The notes beneath the pieces are model-generated. The model ran no database searches. It was not told the DNA's origin and saw only the letters and a list, made by a program, of their open reading frames with translations. DNA of 44,993 bases from Poronia punctata (Eukaryota; Ascomycota; Sordariomycetes; Xylariales; Xylariaceae), in assembly GCA_022579005.1 (NCBI GenBank), contig MU401708.1:2377-47369 (forward strand), read 5' to 3'. Below, in pieces: positions 22,647-36,000 of this stretch (within the stretch, counting starts at the first letter, position 1; the number at the start of each line of letters is the position of its first letter). The translations under genes and the position numbers were made by a program.

Positions 22647-23861
22647 ATGAATCTAAATCTAAACCTAAACCCCCTATGGGCACCAACCCGTCGTCGACTT
22701 CCCCGACGACAACAACAACAACAACAACAACACAACAATATTCCCACCCCATCACCACCACCACCACCACCACCACCGGCATACACAGAAAATCATCAAT
22801 ACGACGATAATCGTAACAATAATATCTACCTACCATTACCATTTCGTCCCAGAACCGGGACCGAAACCGAATGCGACGTAGGCGACTGTCGCCGTGTCCA
22901 ACTTCCCAACACAACATATTGCAGAACTCATAAATGTCGAGTTGATGGATGTACCGATATTCGTCAGATAGAGAGTCGGTATTGTCATGGGCATAAATGC
23001 AGGCTTTGTCATGGACGTGTATCTGTGTCGTCCGAAAATGGGATAGGGATGAGGAGGTATTGTGATGCGCATAAATGCGCCGTTGAGACTTGTGGAAGAG
23101 GGAAAAGGGGAGGCAAGGAATGGTGTAAGCGGCATGCAGCATCTTCTTGTTTGGGGAAAGAAGAAGATTGCAGCAGTCGACCTCTGATGCATCACCGCGA
23201 TGGGTCATCCGCTGATGGGAATTGTACCCCTTCTTCATCTTCTTCTTCTTCTTCGAAAGTCATCATGATCCATGGTGGGAATTGTTCCCGTTGTCATACT
23301 TGTGTTGTTTTCGAGGGGAGATGTCTGTCGAGGCTATCTTCTGGGGCGAACGCGACTGCTTTCTGTGCCGAACACGAGGAACACAAGATCGGCAAATGTC
23401 CGAACCGGACGAGGTTCCCGGACGATGAAGTTTCGAGGTCAAGGGAACATGACTGTTTTTGTTATTGTAGGTTCCATGCCTGTGTCCAGAGGGAATGTTG
23501 TTGTTTTCCCCCAACAACGACAAAGGTGGATTGTGAGGTTCCTAACACGAAGCTGTCTTCCTCCCCTTCCCGAGAAAAGGAAGAAAAGAGAAATGGATCT
23601 GGGAATGATAACAATAGGGGGGAAACGGACCAACAGCAACACCACCACCACCAGAGGTGTTTCCACGAATATTGCAGTTCCTGTTGTCGAGAGGGCAAGA
23701 GCAAAAGCAAGAGCAAATCTCATAATAGTCCACGAAGAACCAAATCGCACTCGCAGTCGAAATCGGAGGGGGATCATATCAGTATAGACATTACCCGACG
23801 AAGTGGTCGATCTTCACGTTATCGTAGCGTGGAGATTAAGATATCACGGACGGACAAATAG
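22647..23861 (+). CDS. Hypothetical Cys/His-repeat, low-complexity protein
   Basis: A single uninterrupted frame of 404 codons starting at ATG 22647 (context ACATCATGAAT). I do not recognise a family. The N-terminus is low complexity: an Asn-Leu repeat, polyGln (about residues 22-28) and polyPro (about 36-44). Residues about 75-170 hold tandem motifs of the form C-x4-C-x9-[YW]-C-x2-H-x-C, in which the last Cys of one unit starts the next: ECDVGDC...YCRTHKC, CRVDGC...YCHGHKC, CRLC...YCDAHKC, CAVETC...WCKRH. Looser Cys/His clusters follow (FCAEHEEHKIGKC; CFCYCRFHACVQREC; CFHEYCSSCC). The C-terminus is Ser/Lys/Arg-rich (KSKSKS) and basic, with polySer and polyHis stretches between. Regular Cys/His spacing suggests zinc binding; the basic tail could fit a nuclear or nucleic-acid role, but this is inference. 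Simple-sequence DNA (CAA, CCA, TCT repeats) underlies the homopolymers. No intron is evident, and expression is unproven. Confidence 0.65.
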   Translation: MNLNLNLNPLWAPTRRRLPRRQQQQQQQHNNIPTPSPPPPPPPPAYTENHQYDDNRNNNIYLPLPFRPRTGTETECDVGDCRRVQLPNTTYCRTHKCRVDGCTDIRQIESRYCHGHKCRLCHGRVSVSSENGIGMRRYCDAHKCAVETCGRGKRGGKEWCKRHAASSCLGKEEDCSSRPLMHHRDGSSADGNCTPSSSSSSSSKVIMIHGGNCSRCHTCVVFEGRCLSRLSSGANATAFCAEHEEHKIGKCPNRTRFPDDEVSRSREHDCFCYCRFHACVQRECCCFPPTTTKVDCEVPNTKLSSSPSREKEEKRNGSGNDNNRGETDQQQHHHHQRCFHEYCSSCCREGKSKSKSKSHNSPRRTKSHSQSKSEGDHISIDITRRSGRSSRYRSVEIKISRTDK

Positions 23862-24636
23862 ACTGAAAAGGCCCAACCTGCAAGATAGATATAATATATT
23901 CATTTTATTTGTCAGAGCGTCAATCCACTCTATACTCGTAGAGCACATCTTTCAAGGCGCCGTTACCTATGTGTTGATGAACTATTCTGTTCTACAGACT
24001 TTTCTGCTTTCCGTAATCCTACCTAGTCAGACTTTCTGATAATATTAAAGCAGCCCCTATTCTAAAAATCATAGTCAACTATTTGGTTTAATAACAAGCC
24101 ATGGTTTAAGGGGATAAATCTCTTCGCAATTAAATTTGCGTGGAAAGTATAATGTGAAGACTTAACATAGTTGAGGGTCTAGATGATATTTTTGCGTCAG
24201 GGGTTCTATCCGGATGCAACTAAGGTTAACTTTCCACAATCACTGGAACATTATCTTGGAGTCTTTAAACTAAGGCGAGATATCTTCTAAGTTTTGAGAA
24301 TATATAGGGCTCGTTTCTCCTGCCAAGGAGTATGATGTCCACGGAAGGGGTGATATAGTAGAAACGGATATGTGTAAACCTAAGATTGCAATATAAGTAG
24401 GATTTCTAGGATAGTAAGTCCTAGGTTCAACTTCAATTACGGAAAACAACAGTCAGAGTCTATGTTGCAGCATATAAAGGCTACATAGGAGGGTATACAC
24501 GGTATATAAAATGAAATATCCGACGATCATCCGACGTAGTATCAAGTATTGTCAACTCGCAGGATATCTACAGTCAAGTCAAACATGGCGCATATTAGCA
24601 CTACCGCTTACTTGCTGCAAGTAACAGTTCTTTAAA
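23862..24636. other. Intergenic transition to AT-rich DNA
   Basis: No gene is supported. Base composition is intermediate, with several GATATC/ATATC-like stretches, and it lies just before the right-hand repeat boundary. Occasional TpA enrichment is consistent with mild RIP spread, but I cannot show it without a reference copy. Confidence 0.5.
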
Positions 24637-24689
24637 AGAAATGCTGCATCTGCTGTAAGGTCGGTGCTAGATTTGCTATAGTGCAGTGC
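24637..24689 (-). repeat. Dispersed 53-bp repeat, inverted copy C
   Basis: The reverse complement matches copy A at 10249-10301 at 49 of 53 positions; three of the differences are C-to-T or G-to-A as expected from RIP. It marks the right edge of the GC-balanced island: DNA to its right becomes strongly AT-rich from about 24720. A second short TAGTGCAG block follows about 40 bp further right. Confidence 0.7.
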
Positions 24690-27600
24690 TAAGCAGGTGT
24701 AGTTAGCTATAATATAGTGCAGTAGCTAATAAAGCGCTGCTAATTTCTATTTAGCTTTACTTAACCTAATTTTAACTTACTTATAACTAATTAACCTTTT
24801 TACTTTTTATTATTATTTTTACTTTTACTTTTTTACTTTTTTACCTTTACTTATTAATACTAATACCTTTTAATACTATTTTTAACACTTTTAATACTTT
24901 TTAATATAACCTTTACTGCTTTAATTTATTAATACTAATTTAAAACTATTATAATATATTATAATTGCTTAATATAGCAGTATAAAAGGCTTTATTTAGC
25001 AGTTATAAGCCTTTATTATAGTTTAGCACTTTAACTATTATTGCTATTATAATTGCTATTATAAGTTATAATTATTTTTATTATTTTAGCTTATTTTTTA
25101 ACAGTTTTAACTATTTTATTGCTTTTGCTGCTTTTATTGCTTTTATTGCTAAATTTTATAACTTTTTTACTACTTTTATTACTTTGCTATTATATTTGCT
25201 ACTTTTTGCTAATAACTTTATACTTTTTACTTTATATTAATACTTTTACTTTACTTTTTTAATTTATTTAACTTATTATAATTTATTAAAATTACTTAAA
25301 ATAGTAATATATGCAGCTTTATTCCTTTTTTTTTTTTATATATTTTTTAATTTAGCTAAATTTAATAACTTATTTATAAATTTATTTAATAATTTTAACT
25401 TTTTATAGCTACTTTTACTAGTAAAAAGCCTTTTTAATAGCTTTTTTATTAATTTAATTTTAAGCTTACTTAATAGCAGTCTTAAAAGTAGCTTTTTTAC
25501 TAAATTAATATAAATACTTTTTAAATTACTTTAAGCTTATACTTTTTGCTTTAAATATAATATTATTTATATAAACGCTAAAAACTATAAAAATAACTAG
25601 CTATATTACTACTAAATATAATATAATTAAAAGCTAAAAAAAAAAGCAAAGCTATTATAAGTTAAAAATTTAGTTATTTAAAAAAAATAAAATGCTTTTA
25701 GCGCAGCTTTATATTAGCATTTTAAAAAAACTTTTAAAGCTAGATTTTTTACTTTTATATAACTAATAACTAATATAATTATTTTGCTAATAAAACCTTT
25801 ACTAAAAACTTAACTTACTATTGCTTTTTTTATATATATAAAAAATATATTAAAAGCTTTTATAATGCTAGCTTTTAAATTGCTTTAATTTTTAAATTTT
25901 TTAAATCTTATTACTTTTTAGCTTTTATTACTACTAAAAATATTAATTACTATATATAACAAATATAGTTAGCTAAGCTTTATACTTATATTTTTTTATA
26001 ACCTTTTTTAGCTAAGCTTAAAAAAAACTATAAAAAAAGGTATAGTATTTATTAGCTATAGTATACTAACTTATTAAATAGTACTTGTTATATTAAAGCT
26101 TATATATAGCTTTTTAGCTAAACTTTATACTTTTAGCAATACTAGCTATAAGTAGTTAATATTAACTATATTTATTATACTAATAAGTTTAAAATATTAT
26201 TAGCTATTATTATAAGTAAGTTATTATTAAAAACTTTAACTTTTTTAGCTTTTAGCATTTTACTTTTTAAAAATGCTACTAGCTTTAAGCTTTTTATAAA
26301 AGCTATTTATAGCTTTATAAAAAACTATAACTTTTTTTAACTTAAAGTATTTTTTATTAATTTTTAGTTTAGCTTTAAAAAAGCTTTTAAAAATAAATTT
26401 TTTATAGTGCTATAGTAAATTTGCATTTTTTACGTAAATAAAAACGTTATTTTTAAAGTTAAGTAAAAGTAGCAAAGCTAATTTTTTAACTTAAATAGTA
26501 AAGCTAAAAATAATTACAAAAATTAATAGCTACAAATTAATTTAAAGGTTGCTAATACTTTTTATAAAAGTAGCTATAGCTTTATTTAACTTACTTTTTT
26601 TTTTAACTTTTTATTAGCTAGGCTACTATATATAATTAGTAGCTTACTACTTTATTAAGCTTATATAGTTTATTTAGTAATAAAAGGCTAGTTTAATAAA
26701 GCTTAAAATTAGTTATAAATAAAGTTTAATAATAACTAAAAAGCTTATATTATATACTTTATAAAAACTTATTTACTTTATAAAACTAAGGAAGCTAACT
26801 ATTTTATTTTTTATAACTATAACTATAGTATATATATAACTTTACTAACTAAATTAATAAATAGCATTACTAAGTTTTATTTATATTTTATAAAAAAACT
26901 AACTTTTTAATTTTATATAAAGCTTTTTAGTAAATATATAAAATATAATATAATAAGTATATAAAAGTTTTTAGCTAAAAAAAAGTAAAAATTTAGTTTA
27001 AGCTAAAAATGCTATAAGCTAGTAATATTTTTATTACCTATACTTAAAAAGCTTTTTAGCTATTAAAAACATAATACTATAAAGCTTTATACTACTTATT
27101 AAATAAAGTAAATTTAATACTTTTTTTACTTTTATAATATAATTATATTTATAAACAGCAGTATAGTTTGCTTTATTACTATTATATACGTTAAAATATT
27201 AAACTTTTAAACTATTAAATTAAAGTTAAAAAGCTTTAGTATAATAAAAATATTAATTTATTTTAGCACCTTTTTTTTATTTTGCTAAAAACTAACCCTT
27301 TATAGTAATAAAAAAAGCTTTTTATTTTTAAGCCTTTTAGCAAACTTGTTTTAATTTTTATAATATTACTTTTAAAATTAAAAAAGAAGCTTTAATAAAA
27401 ATAGTAAGCTTTGCTAAAAGCGCTGGCTTTATAGCTTTTAAATTTATAGCAAAGTTATTTAAAGTTATTTTAAAAGGTTTAGTTTAAGTAAAAGGTAGCA
27501 AAACTAGTAAAAAATCTATGCTTAGCGTAGTAAGCTTATATAAACCTTTTGCTATAGGCTACGTAGCTTTTTATTTTAGTACAAGCTGCTATATTATAAC

Positions 27601-28032
27601 CTTTAGCACTAGTATAAAAGATAAAGGCCTAAGCACGCGTAAAAAAAGCTAGAAAAGCTTTTATAAAAGCTATAAATAAAGTATTAAGTAGTTTTAATAA
27701 TATAAACTTTTTAAATTAGTTTAAAAATAAAATTATTAAGTTAAAAATAGTAGTTATTAATTTAAATAAGTAAAATATACTTTTAAAGTGCTATAAGTAG
27801 CTTAAAATTAGTTTAAGTAGCTTAAAATAAGAAATTGTTATTATATTAAAAAGTAAATTAGCAATATTAGCTTAAATAATCTTAAAAAAAGGTTTTTTAT
27901 ATATAACGCGTTTTATATATAGTTATAATATAAAAATGTTAAAAGTAAAACTTTTAAACTTAAAAAATCTTTAACTTTTATAGTTTTTTAGTTTGCGTTT
28001 TTTAAGTTAATAATAGTTATAATTAGCATATA
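24690..28032. other. AT-rich, RIP-like DNA of unassigned origin
   Basis: About 3.3 kb of very AT-rich sequence without open frames. It abounds in TTTTTA/TAAAAA and GCTTTTA/TAAAAGC words typical of RIP products. I found no matching direct or inverted termini within it and could not read protein motifs. It is probably another mutated repeat; position next to copy C hints at a DNA transposon, but that is a guess. Confidence 0.5.
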
Positions 28033-28208
28033 TAATAGGTTTATAAACTATTTATATAATATGGCTATTTAGTAGATCTTATTACGTAACCTAAGGCTAT
28101 AAAACTTTAAATAGATCTTAAGATAAAACCTTTAGATTTATAGACTTACTTAGTTTTTTAATTAATTTATTTTTTATATTTTAAATCTTAGGATTTTTAG
28201 TGCTATTA
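28033..28208 (+). repeat. 5-prime LTR of outer Gypsy element
   Basis: This 176-bp LTR pairs with 44472-44647. Its left (outer) part retains G and C (ATATGGCTATTTAGTAGATC, ACGTAACC), while its right part has lost C (ACTTACTTAGTTTTTTAA against ACCTACCTAGTTCCTTAA in the partner). Confidence 0.92.
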
Positions 28209-31200
28209 AATTTTAGCTAGCAAGTTTGCTTTATTAGCTGCATTATAACTATATACTATTGCATAAAGGATAGGATTTTTATAATATATAAACTTAAAAA
28301 TTTTAAATCTAGACAATACTAAATAAAATTGTTTATTATTACTATTTTTTTTTAAGATTATTATAAATTTTTATTATTTAAAACCTTACTTTTATTTTTT
28401 TAAAGGATTACTACTTTTTAAAATTTAGGTTTTTTTATTTTTAAGTTTATAACACATATAACGTTATAATAAGGACAACCTTTATAAACTAATAAAAAGA
28501 ACTTTTAAAAACTAAAGGAAAAACTTTTTAAAAAATATATAGCCTTTTTTTTTAAAATTACCTATGTTGTTAAAAAATAAACAAAAAAAATAGTAAAAAC
28601 TATTTATTTAATACTTTTTATAGTTTAAAAATACTAGCTACTTTTACTTTTTTATACTATTATTAGCAAACATAAAAAAAGCTTAAAAACTTGCTTTTAA
28701 TTATATAATAAAAGCTATAAACTTAAAAATAGATTTTCTTTTAATATAAGTAAAAAGAAAACAAGCTTTTTTATAGCACTAAAAAGCTAGTATAAGTAGT
28801 TTTTATATTTAAAACTATAAGCGTTTTTAAATATAGGCTTAGATTTAAAAAACTTAGACTTAAACTAAACTTTTTATAAATCTTTTTAATAAAAGCTAAT
28901 AAACTTAAAACTTAATTAAAAACAAACTTATAAAAAAAATATAACTTTTAAAAATTTAGCTTATAAGTATAATTTAAGCTTAAAAAATAATAAACTTAAA
29001 AAACTAAAACTTTTAAGCTTTTATTTATTTTTAGCACTTAAAACTATAAAAAAGTTAAAAAAAAAGGTATTTTTTATAAAAATACTTATAAGATAATATA
29101 TTTATAATTTTTTATTTTTAGCATTAAGATTTTAATTATTATTATATAAACTAGTTAAAATATTAAATATTTTAAAACTTATAAATACTTTAAAGCTTAT
29201 AAACACTTTAAAGTTTATAAACACTTTAAAAACGTTAACAATAGTAAACAATATTTTATTAATAAGCAATAGTAAATATGTAAAATAAATATTAACTTTT
29301 ATAATAAAAACTTTTTACTTTTTATAAAAAAACTAGATAAATTAAATTTAAAATAACTAAGGTTTTTTTTATAAATAAAAACTTTAATAAGTAGGATTTT
29401 TTAATTTTAACTTAAAAGTATTTTTTAAACAAAAAGATTATATAATAGTAAGCTTAAATATTTACTAGCAAAACGTTTTATTATTTAAAAATAGCGTTAA
29501 AAAATACTTTAAAAATTTAGTATAAGTAGTAGTTATTTATTAAGTTTTTTTTTAACTTTTAAAAAGCAATACTTAAGCTTAATAGTTTAAAAAATGTAGC
29601 TTAAAACTAAAAAAAAGCATGTTAGCAAATAATAATAAAGCTTTTACTAAATTGCATAAGCAATTTTAAATACTGCTAGCAAACGCTTTTATAGTACTTT
29701 ATAATTTTTAAAATATATTTAATATTTAATAGCTTAAAAACAGCATACTTATTAAATTTTAAGCTGTAAAAATAATTAAATATGCTAAAGTAATAAAATT
29801 AAAATTTTTTATTTAATAGTTAATATAAATTTATAATATAATATATTTACTTTTTTAATAGCTTATTATATAATTAAAAGCTAGTATAACTATTAATTAA
29901 TTTTTTGCTTATTTAAAAAAAAAAGCTATAATATATAAACATATAGTTATTAATAATATATTAATATTTATTAATTAATAACTGCTTAAAGCTACTTATA
30001 TTTTAACTTTAACTTATATATATAATATGTTAACTAATACTTAAAATATAACTTTTAAAAAAAAAATATATATATACTAAAAAAAACGATTATAATTTAA
30101 AACGTAAAAATAACTAGCTATTTAATTATAATAATAAAAGCATATAAAAATATAGTAAGCTAACTAATAAAGTATAAAAACAAAACTAGTTTTAATATAA
30201 AAATTACTATTATAATAATAGCTAGAACTAAAATTAACGTTATTAGCTTAAAAAATAAGCTAGATTTAAAAAAACTAAACTTTAACGCTAATTTAATAAG
30301 TAAGTAAAATAACTATATATTTAAAACTTTAAGTTTAAAAATAAAGTTTATATAGTATAAAATAAAGTAAATAAAAAAACTTAAAAAAAATAGCTTTAAT
30401 AAAATAGCTACTTTTTTTTAAAAAAGGTTTTAAATAAAAAAAATAAATAAGTATATATTTTTTATAAGCTAAAAAATAAAAACAATTATAACTATTTGCT
30501 AGACTTTAAACTAGTAAATATAACTAAATTAGCATTTTTTAGTTTTAAATACTATAAAATATACTAAAAATGCTATACTTTATTTTTGTTATAAAACTAA
30601 TATATAAAATATATAATAAAAAATTTATACTATTTATAAAAAACTTTTAAAATAATATATTATAGCTTAATAATTAAGAAAATTTTAAATAATAATTTAA
30701 TTTTACTATAATTATTATTAAAAAAAGCGTTTTTAATTATAAAATATATAAGATTTAAAAATAGAATATATATAAACGCTAAGCTAAAAATATGCTAACT
30801 TTGTACTATTTTTTTTTAAATATATATATATAAAGCTTTAAGTATAATTTTTATATTAAAATTATGCGTTTATAATATATGCTAACTTAAAAGTATTAAA
30901 TAATATAGTAAGCTAAAGATTTTTAAATAAATTAAGTATTAAATACTAAATAAAACAAGCATAAATTTTTTAAAAATATAAAAAAATTAAAAAATTAATT
31001 ACTTTAGCTATAAAAGCTATATTTTTACTTTAAATTTAGTTAAATATAAAATTAAAAGTTAATATGTTTATTATAGTATAGCTATATAAGGATTTAAAAC
31101 TATAAGTTTTGCTAAAAACACTATAATATAATAAATATAAAGTAATTATATATACTTTATACTAATGCTTATACTTAAAATTAGTATTTAGCATAAAAAT

Positions 31201-32359
31201 ACTTATATCTATTTATTATAAATTTTTTTTTATTTAATAAAAGGTTATAATATAAATAAATATAATAATACTTTTATATATAATAATAATAATTCTTATA
31301 AAGTACGTTGCTTTATTAAATAATTACTATTTAAAATATATACAATAATACTTATTTATAAAAAATATACTAGGTATAATAAATTTAATTTTAAAATTAT
31401 AATTAATATAAACTTTAATATATAAAAACTATACTAATTTTATAATTAAGCTATATTAAAACTTTTATATTAGTACTATTAAAAATTTTAATATAAATAA
31501 AATAAAATAAATTAACTAAATAAATGCTTATATAATTACTATAGCTAATATTTATAAAAATATAAGTTTAGTATTTAACTTTATAAACAAAATACTTTAC
31601 TTTTTAAAAATACTAATTTATAAAATAAATAAGGTATAAAACTTAATTATATAAAAAAACTGCAACTTATTGCTAAAACTTTTATATATACTAAATAATA
31701 CTAAAACAAGCTTAATTAAAATTAAAAATATTTTATATATTTTATTTAAATATTAAGTATATATATTAAAAAAGACTTTAAATATATAACTAAATTTAAA
31801 CATATTTTAAAAGATTATAATATATAAGAAAATAAAGAAATTATTTTAATACTAAAAAATAAAAAGCTTAAAGTTAATTTAGTATAAAGCTAATAATATT
31901 AATAAAAACGTATTAAATTATATAAACTAAAAATTAAAAATTAATAAATAGTTAATAAAACATTTAACAATTTTTACTAATAAAATAAATTATACTAAAT
32001 AAAAAAACTAAGTTTTTTTAAATGCTTTATTTTTATATTATAAAAAATTGTTAAAAGAAAATAAAAAAGCTAAGTAATTATAAATTTATAATTTTTAAAT
32101 AATATAATAATATTAAATATATACTTTATGCTTTATTAAAAAAACGTAATTATAAACTTTAAAAATAGGAAGTTTATTTTTATATTTAATATAATATTTT
32201 TTTTTTACTAATTACCGGTATACTTAAAGCATAAGAATTAAATAGTAGTAATGTTACTATAAAAGCTAAAAGTTTTAAGCGTAGCTTTTATAAAATTTAA
32301 AAATAGCTTAGCTTATAGCTAACAGTTTATAAACTAAAAATTAAAATAATATAAAAACT

Positions 32360-32600
32360 ATTGCTGTATTTATATAAATAATATAGTTATTTTTAGTAAT
32401 ATAGTTAAAAAATACTATAAATACTTAAAAAAAATCTTAACTTTATTTTAAAAAATTAAGCTAATTTTATTACTTATAAAGTTATTTTGCAAATACTTTA
32501 AAGTTAAACTTTTTAGCATAAAAGTTAATAAAACTAAAGTATTAATAATTAAATATAAAATAAAAGCTATTAAAAAAGTTAAAATGCTAGCAAAAAGATA
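32360..32600 (+). pseudogene. Outer Gypsy reverse transcriptase remnant
   Basis: A plus-strand frame reads CCIYINNIVIFSN (YIDD-type RT active site with both Asp changed to Asn, at about 32362-32400). It continues KYLKKILTLF and then a KLFCKYFKVKLF-like block that matches the region after the active site in Gypsy RT. Stops interrupt it. The inner element entered about 0.5 kb downstream. Confidence 0.85.
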
Positions 32601-32896
32601 AATAAATAATAAGATTTTATAAAAAAGTTCTATAAACTAAAAAAAATAAACATTAAAAAAAGTATTTAATTTAACTTTAAAAAAGAATAAAGTTTTTATA
32701 TTATATAAGAAAACCTTTATAAAGTAAATTACTTTATATACTAGGACTATAATAAATAAGTTTTTTTTAAAATTAATGTTTTTATAAAAAAAGGTTATAA
32801 AATAATAATGTTTTATTTTAATAATTTTTAAAACAAAAAACTTATTAATACTAATAATATATAACTAATTAAATATTTTAGCAAAATCTTAATAAT

Positions 32897-33097
32897 TAAT
32901 ATAACGTATTATAAAAGAACCTATTAAGAGAATATAGTTTTAAAGCCTATTAAATTAAATAGCTAGATTAGATAAAGACTAGCGTACTAAAGTTAATTAG
33001 TTAGTATTAACTAATTAACTTAACCTTGCTAGATTTTTTTCTTTTTATATTATTAATTTATAAAATTTACTACACTACTTTATAGTTTTTTTTATTA
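32897..33097 (+). repeat. 5-prime LTR of inner Gypsy element
   Basis: This 201-bp LTR pairs with 40548-40748. Its left end keeps G bases (AAAAGAACCTATTAAGAGAA) that are A in the partner. Its right end has decayed to ACTTTATAGTTTTTTTTATTA, where the partner keeps ACCCTATGGTTCCCTTTATTA. Confidence 0.92.
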
Positions 33098-36000
33098 AAT
33101 AGTGCAGTAAGTTAATTAATTAATATAACCTATTTAGTTATATTTTACTTTTTTTTATAGCAGCAGCTAGGTATAGATTAAGTATATTGTTTTTTAAGAC
33201 TTTAGCACCTATTTTATACTTTTTTAAAGCTTAAATCTTAATTAAAGTAGTATACAAGGCTGTTTTTTAAAACTTTAAGCATTGCTACTAAGTTAAAACC
33301 TAGTTAAAGTTATTTTTTTAAATCTTTTTAATTAATAAGTTAATACTATTATAATTTTATAAAGCTTTTTTATATTAAGCAAAAACCTTATAAATAAGTA
33401 AAAATTATATAATTTTTTTTTAAATAGCTAAGGCTATTTTTATACTACTACATTTAAGTTGCAAATAAAGCAATCTTTTATAGCGCTAACGTTTATAGTT
33501 GCTTTTTATTAAAGCCTAATTTTTTTAAATGCTTAGCTATACTTTATATATTATATATAAGCAACTTGTTTTTTTAAACTTGTTGCTATTATAATAGTAT
33601 AGCGCAAAATACTTATTTTTTTTAATTTATATTAAACGCTTTACTTTTTGCTTTTTATTTACGTTTTATATTTATTTTTTATTTATTTTTCTTTTAGTTA
33701 ATTAAAAAAAAAAAGTTAATTTAAGCAAACTTATATAATAAGCAAAAATAAAAAAGCGCTAAAAGCACCTTTGCTATATTAAAACAACTTAGTAATAATA
33801 AAAAATTAAACTTTAAGTTTTAAACTTAATATAAAGTTAATACTTTAATGCTATTAAATTTTTTATATAAACTTTTATGCAATTTTTTATAAGATTTTTT
33901 ATATAACTTTTTACTTTATAACTTTAATTAATTTAAATTATATATAATAAGCGCTAAAAAAGTTAAAAAATAAGAAAATAATAAAGCTAGTTAAAAGTAG
34001 CTAAAATAAAATAAATAAAAGCAAAAAGAAATTAACAAATATGTTATTAGCTATATTAACTACTTAGTAAATTAAATAAAACTTATATATAATTAACTAT
34101 AAGCTTTAAATAAAAACATAAAAACAATAATAAGTAAGTTAAACTAGTTTATTTAAGCTATTTAAAGCAATTTAGTAATATTAAATCTTTTAGCAACAAT
34201 ATTTGCACTTATACTTATAATAATACTTACTTTAGTATTAACATAAGCGCGTTAACTAAAGCAATAACTAAAAATAGCTTAACTAAGCTTTATTTAGTAT
34301 ATAAACACGTACTAACTTATATTAGTAATAAAAGCTTTTTAGTAAAGATTTTAAAACTTTAAAAGTTTTTTTTTAAGTTATATAACCTTAGCTAATTTTA
34401 ATAACTTTTATAAAAACTTTAACTTATTATTATAAGTTAACTTTTAATTAATAAAGTATGCACTATTATAAAATAACTAACTTTAAGTTTAATTTATAAA
34501 CTTTTTAGTTTAACTTATAACTAAACTAGTAATAATAAACACTTTAAAAAATTATTTTAATTATAATAAAAATATTATATACTTTACTTTATATACTTAG
34601 TTAAGCTAATAAAGTATTTTAGCTAATAACTTTAAAAAAAATAACCTAAATAATAAAAATAACTTTTTATAAAACTTATTTTAACTTTTAAAAGGTTTAT
34701 ATAAACTTTAAAGTAAAAAAAACAAACTACTAAAACTGCTAAGGCTACTAAGGCTACCTAGTTCTTTAAAAAGTAATAAATACTTATATTATAACTTAAT
34801 ATTACTATTTAATACTAAATTTAATAACTAAAAAATAAAAAAGAAAAAAAAAACATAAGTACTTTTATATTTAACTTTAAAAATTTAAAAAACTTTAAAT
34901 AAGTTAATAAAAAATTTAAAACTATTTATATAAATATATAAGCTTTTATTAACAAAGTTAACGCTGTGCTAAAAAGTATAAAAAAAAGCACTTATAAAAA
35001 ATAGCTAATATAGCTATAGCTAACGTTATTAAGCAAAGCTATAGCTTAATAGTAAAACTTAGTTTTAATTATTAAAAAAAAGCAGTGTTTTTAAAATAAA
35101 AGTATTTATAGTATAATAAACTACTTTAGTTAACGCTTTACTATAGCTTTAAGCATTGCTACTAAATAAAGTAATATTTTATATTTAAAATTAAAAAATA
35201 TTATATATAATAAAGACGTTTTAAAAAAATACTTTTAAAAAAAACTTTAATACGCTTATATAAGTTATTTACTAGCAAAAGACAATTTTAATTAAATAAA
35301 AGTAGTAATAGCAATATAGTTAGCTATAAATTTTTTTTTAAAATAAAACATACTAGTACTAAACTAAAAAAAAAGCCTTAGTAAGTACTTAAAACTTCTT
35401 GCTTATAAAAAAGCAGTACTTTTATTAGCAACTAAGTTTATATACTTATAAATTTAAAAAAAAAGCAAAAAAAATAGCTTAATAACTTTTTTAAAAATTA
35501 ATTAGATAATAAAAGCAATAATAAAAATAAAAGCTGCTAATATAATAATAAGCATAATAAAAGCTATAACTATAATAATAATTATAGTTATTATAAAAAT
35601 AACTATAAAAAAACAACTACTAATTTAAAAATTAAAAAAAAAATAAAAACAAATTATAAAATAAAAATGAGCTTTAAAGCAAAAATAATTTTAAAAATAA
35701 AAATAAAAAAAAAACTATTTAAACTTTATAAAAAAAAAAGATTTTAAAAAAAATTCTAAATTAAATAAAAAGAATTTTAGTAATTTATTTAATAGTAATT
35801 TAAACTTTAACTTAAATTAAGCTTTTATAGTAGTAAATTATAATGCTTAATATAAGCACTGCAGCAAAGCGTTTTTAAATTAAAAAGAAAAAAAAAAGCA
35901 TAGCAAAAAATGTAATTAAAAACTTGCTAAATTATAAAATAGTATTATTTTAAAATAACTAAAATATATATATATAAAGTATAATTAGTTTTTTAATTTA

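Noticed and set aside
22645..23238. 197-codon open frame on the minus strand, antisense to the Cys/His protein
   Set aside because: Its length follows from simple-sequence repeats and biased codons on the other strand; it contains long Val/Cys runs from the repeat and no domain.
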